Shown piece by piece: positions 46,030 to 57,060 of a stretch of 64,000 bases of DNA. Under the pieces are notes generated by a model. The model worked only from the letters and a program-made list of their open reading frames with translations, ran no database searches and was not told where the DNA came from. The first letter of the stretch is position 1. Each line of letters opens with the position of its first letter. The stretch comes from Arthrobacter sp. B3I9 (GTDB taxonomy: Bacteria > Actinomycetota > Actinomycetes > Actinomycetales > Micrococcaceae). Where the stretch lies: contig NZ_JAUSYO010000001.1 of the NCBI RefSeq assembly GCF_030816935.1, positions 3,286,001-3,350,000 on the forward strand, written 5' to 3'. A program made the translations under genes and the position numbers.

Positions 46030-47067
46030 CTAGCTCTTGCGGGCGTAGCCTTCCCACTTGCTGGCCTGGTGCTCGCCGTCCACAAACCGGATGGTGCCGG
46101 ACTTGGAGCGCATCACGATGGACTGGGTGAGGACCTTGTTCTTGGAGTAGCGCACGCCCTTGAGCAGGTCGCCGTCGGTGATGCCGGTGGCTGCGAAGTA
46201 GCAGTTGTCGCTGGAGACGAGGTCGTTGGTCGACAGGACGCGCTCCAGGTCGTGGCCGGCGTCGATCGCCTTCTGCTTTTCCTCGTCGCTGGTGGGCCAG
46301 AGGCGGCCCTGGATCACGCCGCCGAGGGACTTGATGGCGCAGGCGGCCACAATGCCTTCCGGCGTGCCGCCGATGCCCATCAGCGCGTCAACGCCGGTAC
46401 CCGAGCGTGCTGCGGCGATGGCGCCCGCAACGTCACCGTCCATGATGAACTTGGTGCGGGCCCCGGCTTCGCGGATCTCCTCAACGAGCGGACGGTGCCG
46501 GTCGCGGTCCAGGATCATCACGTTGAGCTGGTTGACCTTGACGCCCTTGGCCTTGGCAATGAGGTGCAGGTTCTGCTTGACCGGCAGGCGCAGGTCCACC
46601 ATGTCGGCGGCTTCCGGGCCGGTCACCAGCTTTTCCATGTAGAACACGGCGGAGGGGTCGAACATGGAGCCGCGTTCGGCCACGGCCAGCACCGCAAGCG
46701 CGTTGTTGATGCCCAGGGCGGTCAGCCGGGTTCCGTCGATCGGGTCGACGGCGACATCGCACTCCGGACCGGTCCCGTCGCCGACCCGTTCGCCGTTGAA
46801 CAGCATCGGCGCCTCGTCCTTTTCGCCTTCACCGATAACCACGACGCCGTTGAAGTGGACGGTCTGGAGGAAGGAGCGCATGGCGTCGACGGCGGCGCCG
46901 TCGGCCTTGTTCTTGTCTCCGAAGCCGACCCAGTGGCCGCCGGCGATGGCCGCGGCCTCGGTGACGCGGACCAGTTCCAGTGCAAGGTTGCGGTCAGGCT
47001 CGTCGGTCCCGACGGCGAGAGACGGGGAAAGCGTGGAATACTTCTGGGTCATTGGCGCAGGTGTCAC
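46030..47067 (-). CDS. glpX: Class II fructose-1,6-bisphosphatase
   Basis: A 345-residue metal-dependent phosphatase of gluconeogenesis. It shows the metal-binding VVIGEGEKDEAPM and DVAVDPIDGTRLTALG, then IMDGDVAGAI and MGIGGTPEGIVAACAIKSLG. The start is GTG 47067 with GAGG 5 nt upstream; an ATG six codons in is an alternative. It is divergent from the DUF4245 gene. Confidence 0.97.
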   Translation of the reverse strand: MTPAPMTQKYSTLSPSLAVGTDEPDRNLALELVRVTEAAAIAGGHWVGFGDKNKADGAAVDAMRSFLQTVHFNGVVVIGEGEKDEAPMLFNGERVGDGTGPECDVAVDPIDGTRLTALGINNALAVLAVAERGSMFDPSAVFYMEKLVTGPEAADMVDLRLPVKQNLHLIAKAKGVKVNQLNVMILDRDRHRPLVEEIREAGARTKFIMDGDVAGAIAAARSGTGVDALMGIGGTPEGIVAACAIKSLGGVIQGRLWPTSDEEKQKAIDAGHDLERVLSTNDLVSSDNCYFAATGITDGDLLKGVRYSKNKVLTQSIVMRSKSGTIRFVDGEHQASKWEGYARKS

Positions 47068-47273
47068 GTGAACCTCTTCTTCGAGTGGCGATCATTGAAC
47101 CCGGACGGCCCAGGTCGATCCGTCGCGGTGATTCGTCTGTAACCGATCATAGTCTCGCCGACGAAGCTACGTCTCGGCATGACGACCATATGAAACACGC
47201 CACCGGATCCGGTGCCCGGGACCGTGGATGTGAGAACGGCTCCGAAATGCGCAACTATAGAGGGGTGAGTGAA

Positions 47274-47954
47274 ATGCAGGATACGTCCGCCTCGGCCCCA
47301 GCAACCCCCGCCGGCGGAGCCCCGCAAGGTGCCGCCGGGGCGTCCGCCCAGCCACCCGTCAAGCCCGTCATCGCGCCGGGTGCGGCGAAACGGGCGAACG
47401 CGTCGGTGATCGGGATGATCATTGCTCTGGCCCTGAGCATCGGGACGTTCCTTCCGATTGTGCTGATGAACCCCTCGCCGAAAAGCGACGGTTACCGGCC
47501 CGATGTCAACGTCAGCGCCATTGCAGGCAACGCCGCTGGTGTGGCGGGATTCACACCGGTGGCCCCGCTCACAGGCGACACATTCCGTCCTAATTACGCC
47601 CGCTGGGAGTCCGGCACGGGCAGCGGTGTCGCTACCTGGGAGGTCGGCTACATCACTCCGAAGGAGTCCTTCATCGGTCTGGTGCAGACCCGCCAGTCCA
47701 ACCCCACCTGGCTGGTGCAACAGGTCAAGAACGCGCCGGTGACCGGTACCCGGAACGCCGGCGGGCAGGACTGGGAGCTCCGGGACTCGGGCAAGGGCGA
47801 GAAGAGCATGGTGCTGGTCCACCGCGGCACCACCGTCATCCTCAGCGGCACCGCGCAGCTCGACGAGTTCAGCCTGCTGGCCGCCGCCGTCGTGAAGACC
47901 CTGGACAGCAACCCGGAGGCAACAGTTTCACATTCGGCCACCCCCTCCCCGTAA
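47274..47954 (+). CDS. DUF4245 family membrane-anchored protein
   Basis: A 226-residue actinobacterial protein: an Ala/Pro-rich cytoplasmic N-terminus, one membrane helix (SVIGMIIALALSIGTFLPIVLM, ~residues 42-63), then an extracytoplasmic domain (YARWESGTGSGVATWEVGYI to TTVILSGTAQLDEF). The function is unknown. The ATG at 47274 has AGAGGGG 8 nt upstream; the frame is open to 46980. It lies divergent to glpX, a conserved neighbourhood in actinobacteria, and ends 9 nt before the carbonic anhydrase start. Confidence 0.88.
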   Translation: MQDTSASAPATPAGGAPQGAAGASAQPPVKPVIAPGAAKRANASVIGMIIALALSIGTFLPIVLMNPSPKSDGYRPDVNVSAIAGNAAGVAGFTPVAPLTGDTFRPNYARWESGTGSGVATWEVGYITPKESFIGLVQTRQSNPTWLVQQVKNAPVTGTRNAGGQDWELRDSGKGEKSMVLVHRGTTVILSGTAQLDEFSLLAAAVVKTLDSNPEATVSHSATPSP

Positions 47955-47973
47955 AGTAGCCACGTGGCTACTT
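47954..47973. promoter_or_regulatory. Perfect 20-bp palindrome centred on the carbonic anhydrase start
   Basis: AAGTAGCCACGTGGCTACTT is a perfect palindrome whose axis falls exactly between the 5' flank and the GTG start. It overlaps a probable -10 box TAAAGT (47952-47957) that stands 6 nt before the GTG. It could be an operator or an mRNA hairpin covering the start. Confidence 0.55.
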
Positions 47974-48578
47974 ATCTGACTCCTGCACTTGCCTGGCGCC
48001 GACTTCGAGAAGGAAACGAACGCTTCGTTTCCGGCACCTCCTCCCACCCGAACCAGGACGCGTCACGCCGGTCCTCGCTGGTGGAGAACCAGCACCCCTT
48101 CGCCGTCATTTTCGGCTGCTCCGACTCCCGGCTGGCGGCCGAAATCATCTTCGACCTGGGCCTGGGCGACGCCTTTGTGGTCCGCACCGCCGGCCATGTG
48201 CTCGATGACGCCGTTCTCGGCTCGCTGGAGTACAGCGTCAGCGTCCTGGGCGTGCCGCTGATCGTGGTCCTGGGCCATGACCGCTGCGGCGCCGTCACCG
48301 CGACGAAAACGGCGGTCGAGACAGGTCAGATGCCGGTCGGCTTCATGCGCAGCCTGGTGGAGCGGATCACCCCGGCGGTGCTGACCTCCCGGCGGAACAA
48401 CCAGGACAGCATCAACGAGATGGTGGTCGAAAACGTCAAGCAGGCGTCACGGCACCTCGTGGACAGCTCACGGGTGATCACGGCGGCAGTGGAGGGCGGC
48501 CAGGCCTCGGTGATCGGGCTGGCCTACAGCCTGGCCGACGGCAGGGCCGATCTCGTTTCCTCGATTGGGGAACTCTAG
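47964..48578 (+). CDS. Beta-class carbonic anhydrase
   Basis: A 204-residue zinc enzyme that hydrates CO2 to bicarbonate. Zn ligands are C52, H105 and C108, with the D54-R56 pair (FGCSDSR and LGHDRCGAVTATK). The length is normal. Bicarbonate would serve carboxylases, including PurK nearby. It starts at GTG 47964, with TAAAGT and a 6-nt spacer upstream that suggest leaderless transcription from within the end of the DUF4245 gene. Confidence 0.95.
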   Translation: MATYLTPALAWRRLREGNERFVSGTSSHPNQDASRRSSLVENQHPFAVIFGCSDSRLAAEIIFDLGLGDAFVVRTAGHVLDDAVLGSLEYSVSVLGVPLIVVLGHDRCGAVTATKTAVETGQMPVGFMRSLVERITPAVLTSRRNNQDSINEMVVENVKQASRHLVDSSRVITAAVEGGQASVIGLAYSLADGRADLVSSIGEL

Positions 48579-48652
48579 GGCTTGCATCGGGCCGGCTGCT
48601 CCAACCGGTTCACGGTTTTCGGTGCAGCGCCTTCGCCCAATAAGCTAGCTCC

Positions 48653-50089
48653 ATGACTTCCACTGAAGAGTTGAACACCGAAGAGTTCCGCATTGAACAC
48701 GACACGATGGGCGAAGTCCGCGTCCCCGTGAACGCCCTGTACCGCGCCCAGACGCAGCGCGCGGTGGAGAACTTCCCGATCTCTGGCAAGACCCTGGAGC
48801 GTGCCCACATCGAGGCCCTCGCCCGGGTCAAGAAGGCTGCCGCGCAGGCCAACGCAGAACTGGGAGTGCTCGACGGCGAGCTGGCCCAGGCGATCGCCGA
48901 CGCTGCCGATGAGGTTGCTGCCGGGAAGTACGACGGCGACTTCCCCATCGACGTCTTCCAGACCGGTTCCGGCACGTCCTCCAACATGAACACGAACGAG
49001 GTGCTCGCCGAGCTCGCCTCCCGCGCCCTCAAGGCCGCCGGCAGCGACAAGGTGGTCCACCCGAACGACCACGTCAACGCCTCGCAGTCCTCCAACGACG
49101 TCTTCCCGACGTCGGTCCACGTGGCCGCGACCTCCGCGCTGATCAACGACCTGATCCCGGCGCTGGACTACCTGGCCAAGTCCCTGGAGCGCAAGGCAGC
49201 CGAGTTCAAGGACGTCGTGAAGTCCGGGCGCACCCACCTGATGGACGCCACCCCCGTCACCCTCGGACAGGAGTTCGGCGGTTACGCCGCCCAGGTCCGC
49301 TACGGCATCGAGCGCATCAACGCCTCCCTCCCCCGGGTTGCCGAAGTTCCGCTCGGCGGCACGGCCGTGGGCACCGGTATCAACACCCCCGCCGGTTTCC
49401 CGGAGCGCGTCATCGAACTGCTGGCAACGGACACCGGCCTGCCGCTGACCGAGGCCCGCGACCACTTCGAGGCCCAGGCCAACCGCGACGGCCTGATCGA
49501 GGCGTCCAGCCAGCTGCGCAACATCGCCATCTCCTTCATGAAGATCAACAACGACCTCCGCTGGATGGGTTCCGGACCCAACACCGGCCTTGGCGAAATC
49601 GCCATCCCCGACCTGCAGCCGGGCTCCTCGATCATGCCCGGCAAGGTCAACCCGGTCATCTGCGAGGCGTCGATCATGGTGGCCGCACAGGTCATCGGCA
49701 ACGACACCGCCATCGCCTGGTCCGGCACCAACGGTGCGTTCGAGCTGAACGTCGGCATTCCCGTCATGGCCGCCAACCTGCTCGAATCCATCCGCCTGCT
49801 GGCCAACACCAGCCGCGTCATGGCCGACAAGATGATCGACGGCATCACCGCCAACGTGGAACGCGCCCGCTTCCTGGCTGAGGCTTCCCCGTCCATCGTT
49901 ACCCCGCTGAACAAGTTCATCGGGTACGAAAACGCCGCCAAGATCACCAAGAAGGCGGTGGCCGAGGGGCTCACCATCCGCGAGACAGTCGTGGCCATGG
50001 GCTTCCTGGAGCGCGGCGAACTGACCGAGGAACAGCTGGACACCGCCCTGGACGTCATGTCCATGACGCGTCCCCCGCACAAGGCCTAG
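48653..50089 (+). CDS. fumC: Class II fumarate hydratase
   Basis: A 478-residue TCA-cycle enzyme interconverting fumarate and malate, active as a homotetramer. It shows [51 protein letters not shown] and the signature [12 protein letters not shown]. The ATG at 48653 is preceded by TAAGCT (48641-48646) and 6 nt, fitting leaderless transcription. A strong hairpin follows. Confidence 0.97.
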   Translation: MTSTEELNTEEFRIEHDTMGEVRVPVNALYRAQTQRAVENFPISGKTLERAHIEALARVKKAAAQANAELGVLDGELAQAIADAADEVAAGKYDGDFPIDVFQTGSGTSSNMNTNEVLAELASRALKAAGSDKVVHPNDHVNASQSSNDVFPTSVHVAATSALINDLIPALDYLAKSLERKAAEFKDVVKSGRTHLMDATPVTLGQEFGGYAAQVRYGIERINASLPRVAEVPLGGTAVGTGINTPAGFPERVIELLATDTGLPLTEARDHFEAQANRDGLIEASSQLRNIAISFMKINNDLRWMGSGPNTGLGEIAIPDLQPGSSIMPGKVNPVICEASIMVAAQVIGNDTAIAWSGTNGAFELNVGIPVMAANLLESIRLLANTSRVMADKMIDGITANVERARFLAEASPSIVTPLNKFIGYENAAKITKKAVAEGLTIRETVVAMGFLERGELTEEQLDTALDVMSMTRPPHKA

Positions 50090-50153
50090 TCACCCGAAGG
50101 CCCGGCATCCCGGGCGCCGACTGCGCCCGTTCACCAAGGCTCAAACCAAGTCC

Positions 50154-50194
50154 GACGACGGCCGGCACCCTATTGCAGGGTGCCGGCCGTCGTC
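50154..50194. terminator. Bidirectional terminator between fumC and the VWA gene
   Basis: A perfect 17-bp stem (50154-50170 with 50178-50194; arm begins GACGACGGCCGG) and a 7-nt loop lie between two convergent genes. Confidence 0.85.
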
Positions 50195-50230
50195 GTCCGT
50201 TGCGACGGCACCGCCCGGCATTGTCTGTGG

Positions 50231-50899
50231 CTAGGTCCGGGGCGGCTTTCCCCGGGCGGAACGCCGCTCTTCCGCGGTGTAGGCGGCCGCGGCCGCGGCA
50301 TCCGCCATGCTGGCGCCGCCAATCCGTGCTTCCCTTAGCCGGCGCGTCTTGGCCGACTGGACCGAAAAGGCAGCGTCCACGTTGCCCACGGCATACGTCA
50401 ACGCGTCCTCCGCCCGGATCCCCAGGCCGCCGGCCGTCAGCACGGCGTCCTGGTTGGCGCCCAAGTACGTGAACTGCCACCCCCACTGTTTCTGCTGCCG
50501 TTCGACGAGTGCCTTGACCATGGCTCCCGACGCCTCCCGCGAGGAGTTCTCCTGGCCGTCGGTCAGAACGGTGACGAGGACCGTGCCCGGGCGCTGGTCT
50601 TCCGGCAGCGACGCCAGCTCGGTGCCGGCATCCCCGATGAGCCGCACCATGGCGTCGTGCAGGGCGGTGCTGCCGCGCGGGTGCAGTTCCAGGGCAGGCA
50701 CACCCTGGATGTCCACGGCGTCGTAGACCCGCTCATAGCTGTCGTCGAACTGGGCGAGGGAGAGCCGGCAGCGGCCGGTCACAGACTGCTGATCGCGGAC
50801 GAAGGCAGCGAAACCGCCCACGGTGTCGTCCGCGATGGCACTCATGGACCCCGACCGGTCCAGGAGGACGTAGACGTGGGTAAGGGCAGAATCTGTCAT
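50231..50899 (-). CDS. VWA domain-containing protein
   Basis: A 222-residue soluble von Willebrand factor A domain protein. The MIDAS metal site is intact (LLDRSGSMS, residues ~12-20), with the later Thr in GSTALHDAM and Asp in VLTDGQENSS. The C-terminal ~60 residues are Ala/Arg-rich and helical. Such stand-alone VWA proteins bind partners rather than catalyse; the partner is unknown. GGGGAAG lies just before the ATG. It is divergent from a TetR/efflux pair. Confidence 0.9.
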   Translation of the reverse strand: MTDSALTHVYVLLDRSGSMSAIADDTVGGFAAFVRDQQSVTGRCRLSLAQFDDSYERVYDAVDIQGVPALELHPRGSTALHDAMVRLIGDAGTELASLPEDQRPGTVLVTVLTDGQENSSREASGAMVKALVERQQKQWGWQFTYLGANQDAVLTAGGLGIRAEDALTYAVGNVDAAFSVQSAKTRRLREARIGGASMADAAAAAAYTAEERRSARGKPPRT

Positions 50900-51043
50900 G
50901 CTTCCCCATTTCCGGCCCGGCAATCCGGGCCAACTTCGCCAGCGGATGCTGGACAGGAGCAGGCTATGACCGGGCACCGACAATAAACCCAGCACCCCAG
51001 CCGTGCGATGGGCGCAGCGGCTCAAAGCCGGTCGCCGTCGCTG

Positions 51044-51081
51044 TTTTGCACTAATTCCGATTCAGTGCAAAACTTCACTAT

Positions 51082-51099
<18 letters not shown>
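51044..51099. promoter_or_regulatory. Putative TetR operator with repeated AGTGCAAA half-sites
   Basis: TTTTGCACT (51044-51052) and AGTGCAAAA (51064-51072) form a perfect 9-bp inverted repeat with an 11-nt spacer; a third half-site AGTGCAAAT (51091-51099) lies inside the start of the TetR gene. The placement suits autoregulation. Confidence 0.6.
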
Positions 51100-53444
<2,345 letters not shown>

Positions 53445-53478
53445 GCGCCGTCGACAGGGGGCACCGTCAACGCCTCAG

Positions 53479-53509
53479 GGACGCCGCAACCTGTTGGGTT
53501 GCGGCGTCC
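53479..53509. terminator. Terminator hairpin after the efflux gene
   Basis: A perfect 13-bp stem, GGACGCCGCAACC (53479-53491) with GGTTGCGGCGTCC (53497-53509), and a 5-nt loop; an outer CAACGC/GCGTTG pair (53468-53473 and 53512-53517) can extend it. It separates convergent genes and probably works both ways. Confidence 0.85.
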
Positions 53510-53553
53510 TCGCGTTGATGCCGGTGGTGTTTCGCCCGCCGCGGGGACCGGTG

Positions 53554-54366
53554 TTACGCCGTCGTCGACTCACGAACGCGCGCGAGCCATTCGGAAACAA
53601 GGGCCTGCACGAGGTCGGGCTGCTCGTGCAGCAGAGCGTGGCCGGCGCGGTCGAGCACGGCCAAGGTGGCGCGAGGGTAGTGCTCGAGCAGGTCCGACGG
53701 GCCCTCGTGCCCTGCGGTGGCATCCTGGCGTCCGGCAAGAACCAAGACGGGATGAGGATAGGCAGGTGCGGTTTCCGGCCGATCCCGCAGCTTCCAGTTC
53801 GAGAAGATCCGCGCTAGACCCGCCTCGTCAACGAGCGACGTCGCGGGAGCCACATACTGCTGGAACCGGCGCAGAGTTTCGGTCGACTGGATAACGAAGT
53901 AGCTCCGGTACGCGGCCTCGAGATCCGGGTCCAGTTCCCCGGCAAGATCGGCCGACGACACCAGGACCTCGTGCGCAGGGAGGTCCTGCGTATGCGCGCC
54001 GACCGGGCAGATGAGCGCCAGCCCCACAGCGCGGTCCGGTCTCAGCTGGGCAATCGCCCGAGCCAGGTACCCGCCGTAAGACTGGCCCATGACGAGAAAC
54101 GGTTCATCACCTACGGCCGTGTCGATGAAGCCGAGGAGAATGTCCAGGACGTCGTCGTTGCTCCTGACCGTCCCGGGCGCCGGAGTGCGGCCCATCCCCG
54201 GCAGGTCCGGATAAAGCCGCCGAAAGCCGGGCACGCTGCTGAAAATCGGTTCAAGAGCGCCGGCAATCTCGCGGTGATCCACACCGGCCCCGTGGAGCGC
54301 GAGCACCGGCGTGCCGCTGCCGTACTCGGCATAATGCACCGGCACTTCGTTGACCGTGGCTTCCAT
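53554..54366 (-). CDS. Alpha/beta hydrolase
   Basis: A 270-residue alpha/beta-hydrolase fold enzyme. The oxyanion motif LHGAGVDH is at residues ~24-31, the nucleophile elbow GQSYGG puts Ser at 96, and the acid and His of the triad fit GRQDATAG and RAGHALLHEQ near the C-terminus. The substrate is unknown. The ATG at 54366 has TACACT and a 6-nt spacer upstream. It lies 39 nt after the Nudix gene, in the same direction. Confidence 0.9.
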   Translation of the reverse strand: MEATVNEVPVHYAEYGSGTPVLALHGAGVDHREIAGALEPIFSSVPGFRRLYPDLPGMGRTPAPGTVRSNDDVLDILLGFIDTAVGDEPFLVMGQSYGGYLARAIAQLRPDRAVGLALICPVGAHTQDLPAHEVLVSSADLAGELDPDLEAAYRSYFVIQSTETLRRFQQYVAPATSLVDEAGLARIFSNWKLRDRPETAPAYPHPVLVLAGRQDATAGHEGPSDLLEHYPRATLAVLDRAGHALLHEQPDLVQALVSEWLARVRESTTA

Positions 54367-54405
54367 CCAGACAGTGTAAAAGGCGTGGCCACCCGCGTGG
54401 ATGGG

Positions 54406-54876
54406 TCAGCGCTGGAAGTACGCGGCGCCGTCCGCTTCACCGGCCCGTTCGATGCCCTCCAGATGCCCGGGGATGAGTTCCGGGAAGTCCTCCGGCCGGA
54501 ACCACCCGACGGCGAGGGACTCGTCGTCGTTCACGCGCGCCTCGCCCGAAACGTACCGGCAGCGAAACACCAGCGTCAGGAACTGGCAGACGTCCCCGTT
54601 CGGATACGTCACGTGGCCGGACCCATCCACCGCCACGAGGCGTTCGGCTACCGCCACTACACCCGTCTCCTCGAGGATCTCCCGCTCCAGGCCCTGGGCA
54701 GGCTCCTCCCCCGGTTCGAGGATGCCGGCGATCAGGCCCCAACGCCCGTTATCGGCGCGCTGGCCGAGCAGCACGCGGCCGGCATCGTCGAACACGACAC
54801 CCCGGACAGCCGGGATCCAGAGCATGTCGTGCCCGATTGTTTCGCGCAGCTTCACAATGAAGTCAGGGGTTGCCAT
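54406..54876 (-). CDS. Nudix hydrolase
   Basis: A 156-residue hydrolase of nucleoside-diphosphate-linked substrates. The Nudix box is complete at residues ~51-73 (GILEPGEEPAQGLEREILEE then TGV). The substrate is not predictable; NADH-pyrophosphatase-like or mutator-type activity are options. TAAGCT plus 6 nt precedes the ATG at 54876. Confidence 0.93.
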   Translation of the reverse strand: MATPDFIVKLRETIGHDMLWIPAVRGVVFDDAGRVLLGQRADNGRWGLIAGILEPGEEPAQGLEREILEETGVVAVAERLVAVDGSGHVTYPNGDVCQFLTLVFRCRYVSGEARVNDDESLAVGWFRPEDFPELIPGHLEGIERAGEADGAAYFQR

Positions 54877-54934
54877 CCCGTCAGCTTAACCGGCGTTTAC
54901 GGGGCCGGGACGGGACGGCGCCCCGGGACGCGTG

Positions 54935-55486
54935 TCACGACGGCAGGAGCATCGCGGCAACCGTTCCGGCGAGCATGAACGGCCCGAACGGGATACTGGT
55001 TTTCAGGGTGCCGCGCCGCGAGACCAGCAGGCCCAGGCTCCACAGTCCGCCGAAGAGGAACGCGGCAAAGGTCCCGGCCAGGACATGCTGCCAGCCGAGG
55101 AACCCCAGGTACATGCCGAGGACCCCGGCGAGCTTCACGTCCCCGAAGCCCATCCCGGGCGGATAAAGGGCCCGGAGCAGAAAGTAGAAAAGCCACAGCG
55201 CTGCACCGCCGGCAACGACGCGCAGACCCGGCCCGCCGAACAAGACCGCGCCGCCCCCAGACCCGGAAACCGTTGCGGGGGCTCCGGCGCCGGCCGCCAC
55301 CGCGCCCAGCAGCAGCACTCCGGCCACCGCATAGGACGGGAGGACGATCCGGTCCGGCAGCCGGTGGTGCCGGACGTCAATCACTGTGAGCCGCACCGCC
55401 ACCACCGCAAAGTACGCACAGGCCAGCAGCACCAGCCAGGAGGCCAGGGGCGCCACTTCGCCCAGCTCGCGGAGTCGTTGGATCAC
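54935..55486 (-). CDS. Prepilin peptidase (A24 family)
   Basis: A 183-residue membrane aspartyl protease with about six helices. The two catalytic Asp are in IDVRHHRLPDRIVLP and GMGFGDVKLAG. It lacks the N-terminal methyltransferase domain of full PilD, like other actinobacterial Tad/Flp-type peptidases. No pilin or tad gene is nearby, so its substrate genes lie elsewhere. It starts at GTG 55486, with TAGCAT and a 6-nt spacer. Confidence 0.92.
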   Translation of the reverse strand: MIQRLRELGEVAPLASWLVLLACAYFAVVAVRLTVIDVRHHRLPDRIVLPSYAVAGVLLLGAVAAGAGAPATVSGSGGGAVLFGGPGLRVVAGGAALWLFYFLLRALYPPGMGFGDVKLAGVLGMYLGFLGWQHVLAGTFAAFLFGGLWSLGLLVSRRGTLKTSIPFGPFMLAGTVAAMLLPS

Positions 55487-55545
55487 CCTCGGATGCTACT
55501 GGATATTCCCCGGAACGTGGCCTGGCCTCCGCGTACACTGTGGAT

Positions 55546-56373
55546 ATGGCCGCCTGGGACAGCAGAAACCGCTCCGGGCCAGGCATGCCCGAAGGTCCGG
55601 ATGAGCGGGCGGCCGCCTTCCGGAACTTATGCCGTTCCTCGCCGTGGAAATGGCAGTCGCTGCGCTTCGAGTACCTGGACCGGCCTGCTCCCGGCCAGGA
55701 CGCGGAGGACCCGGCCGGGGACCCCGCTGCCGGCGCTCCAGACCTCGTACGTGCGTGGCTCCGCCGGCCCGGCGCCCTGCGGCTTGAGACCGCCGAGGGA
55801 CTCGTCCTCCACAGCACCACGGGGATCAATGATTCTCGTGACGGCTTCTATGTGAGTTCCACGCGGAAGTCCTGGCTGCTGCCCCCGCAGCTTGTCACCC
55901 CGGTTTACGACGGCGGCGGCCTGGTCCGGCGCCGGCCCGAAGCCGCGTACGGCGAGCCCTGCTTCGGCAACGGCAGGTTCGGCGCGGCGCTGGATCCCGT
56001 GGAACTGGCCGGAAACGCCCCGGTGCCGCTGGAATTTCCGAACTCGAATCCGGTTGAGGTCGGCGCCGTCTCGGAGGTGGACCATGAGGGCCGCCCGGCC
56101 CTGGAGGCGACCGTGAGGCCCAACGCGGGCTATCGCCCGGCCTACCCGGACGCGCCCTTGTGCCGGGCCGGCGCCACGCTTGTCAGGATCGACGCCGGTA
56201 CCGGCGTCTGCGTCGCCAGCCGCTGGCTCGGGGGTGGCACTGTCAGCTACGGCCACTGGATGCGGATCTTGGCCGTGGACGAGTACATGCTCGATGACCT
56301 CTTCCTGGCCAACTCCATGAACCTCACGGACGGCCGGCGGCACATCAGCTGGGACGTGTCGCCGGGACTATAA
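55546..56373 (+). CDS. Conserved hypothetical protein
   Basis: A 275-residue soluble protein that I do not recognise. Visible features: an N-terminal polar region with FRNLCRSSPWKWQSLRFEYL, then VRAWLRRPGALRLETAEGLV, a Pro/Gly-rich middle (PEAAYGEPCFGNGRFGAALD), and a final MRILAVDEYMLDDLFLANSM. No signal peptide, membrane segment or catalytic motif is clear. The beta-rich look could fit a ligand-binding fold. The ATG at 55546 follows TACACT (55534-55539) by 6 nt. It is divergent from the prepilin peptidase. Confidence 0.75.
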   Translation: MAAWDSRNRSGPGMPEGPDERAAAFRNLCRSSPWKWQSLRFEYLDRPAPGQDAEDPAGDPAAGAPDLVRAWLRRPGALRLETAEGLVLHSTTGINDSRDGFYVSSTRKSWLLPPQLVTPVYDGGGLVRRRPEAAYGEPCFGNGRFGAALDPVELAGNAPVPLEFPNSNPVEVGAVSEVDHEGRPALEATVRPNAGYRPAYPDAPLCRAGATLVRIDAGTGVCVASRWLGGGTVSYGHWMRILAVDEYMLDDLFLANSMNLTDGRRHISWDVSPGL

Positions 56374-56409
56374 CTGGCTGCCGCCTGTTTGCACCGTTAG
56401 GCTTCCGGG

Positions 56410-57060
56410 ATGACTGAGCTCGCCGCCTGCTGGCCACCCTTCGGGCTGACCCTGACCACACCCCGGCTGGCGCTGCGCCCTGTCCTGGACGAGGATATCC
56501 CCGCAGCGGTCCACGCGGCCCTCAGCGGAATCCACGAGCCCGGCCGCAGCCCTTTCAGCACGCCCTGGGCCGAAACACCCGCCGAGGAACTCGGCCCGAA
56601 CATGGCCCAGTGGTACTGGCGGTGCCGGGCGAACATGTCGCCGCAGGAATGGACCCTGCTGCTGGGGATCTGGCACGAAGGGGATTTCCTCGGCTGCCAG
56701 GACGTTGCGGCCAAGGATTTCGCCACCTTGAGGACGGTCAGCACCGGCTCCTGGCTCCGCCGGGACGTTCAGGGCCGGGGCTTCGGCAGAGAGATGCGTG
56801 CCGCCGTTGCCCTCTACGCCTTCGACTGGCTGGGCGCCGACGCCGCCGAATCCGAGGCCGCCACCTGGAACCAACAATCCCTCGGAGTCTCCCGTTCCCT
56901 CGGCTACCAACTCAACGGCATCACCAGAGCCTCCTGGGGCGGCAAGGCCCAGGAAGTCCAAAGAGTCCGCCTAACCCCCGCCACCCTCAACCGCCCGGAC
57001 TGGCAACTGCAGGTGCAGGGCCACGAACCCACCGCAAAATACCTCGGCATCCAAACGTAG
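56410..57060 (+). CDS. GNAT family N-acetyltransferase
   Basis: A 216-residue acetyltransferase of the RimJ/RimL-like group: LTTPRLALRPVLDEDIPAAV at the N-terminus, the acetyl-CoA loop GSWLRRDVQGRGFGREMRAA (~residues 114-133) and ESEAATWNQQSLGVSRSLGY. The target could be a small molecule or a protein N-terminus. The ATG at 56410 has TAGGCT (56398-56403) and 6 nt upstream. Confidence 0.92.
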   Translation: MTELAACWPPFGLTLTTPRLALRPVLDEDIPAAVHAALSGIHEPGRSPFSTPWAETPAEELGPNMAQWYWRCRANMSPQEWTLLLGIWHEGDFLGCQDVAAKDFATLRTVSTGSWLRRDVQGRGFGREMRAAVALYAFDWLGADAAESEAATWNQQSLGVSRSLGYQLNGITRASWGGKAQEVQRVRLTPATLNRPDWQLQVQGHEPTAKYLGIQT

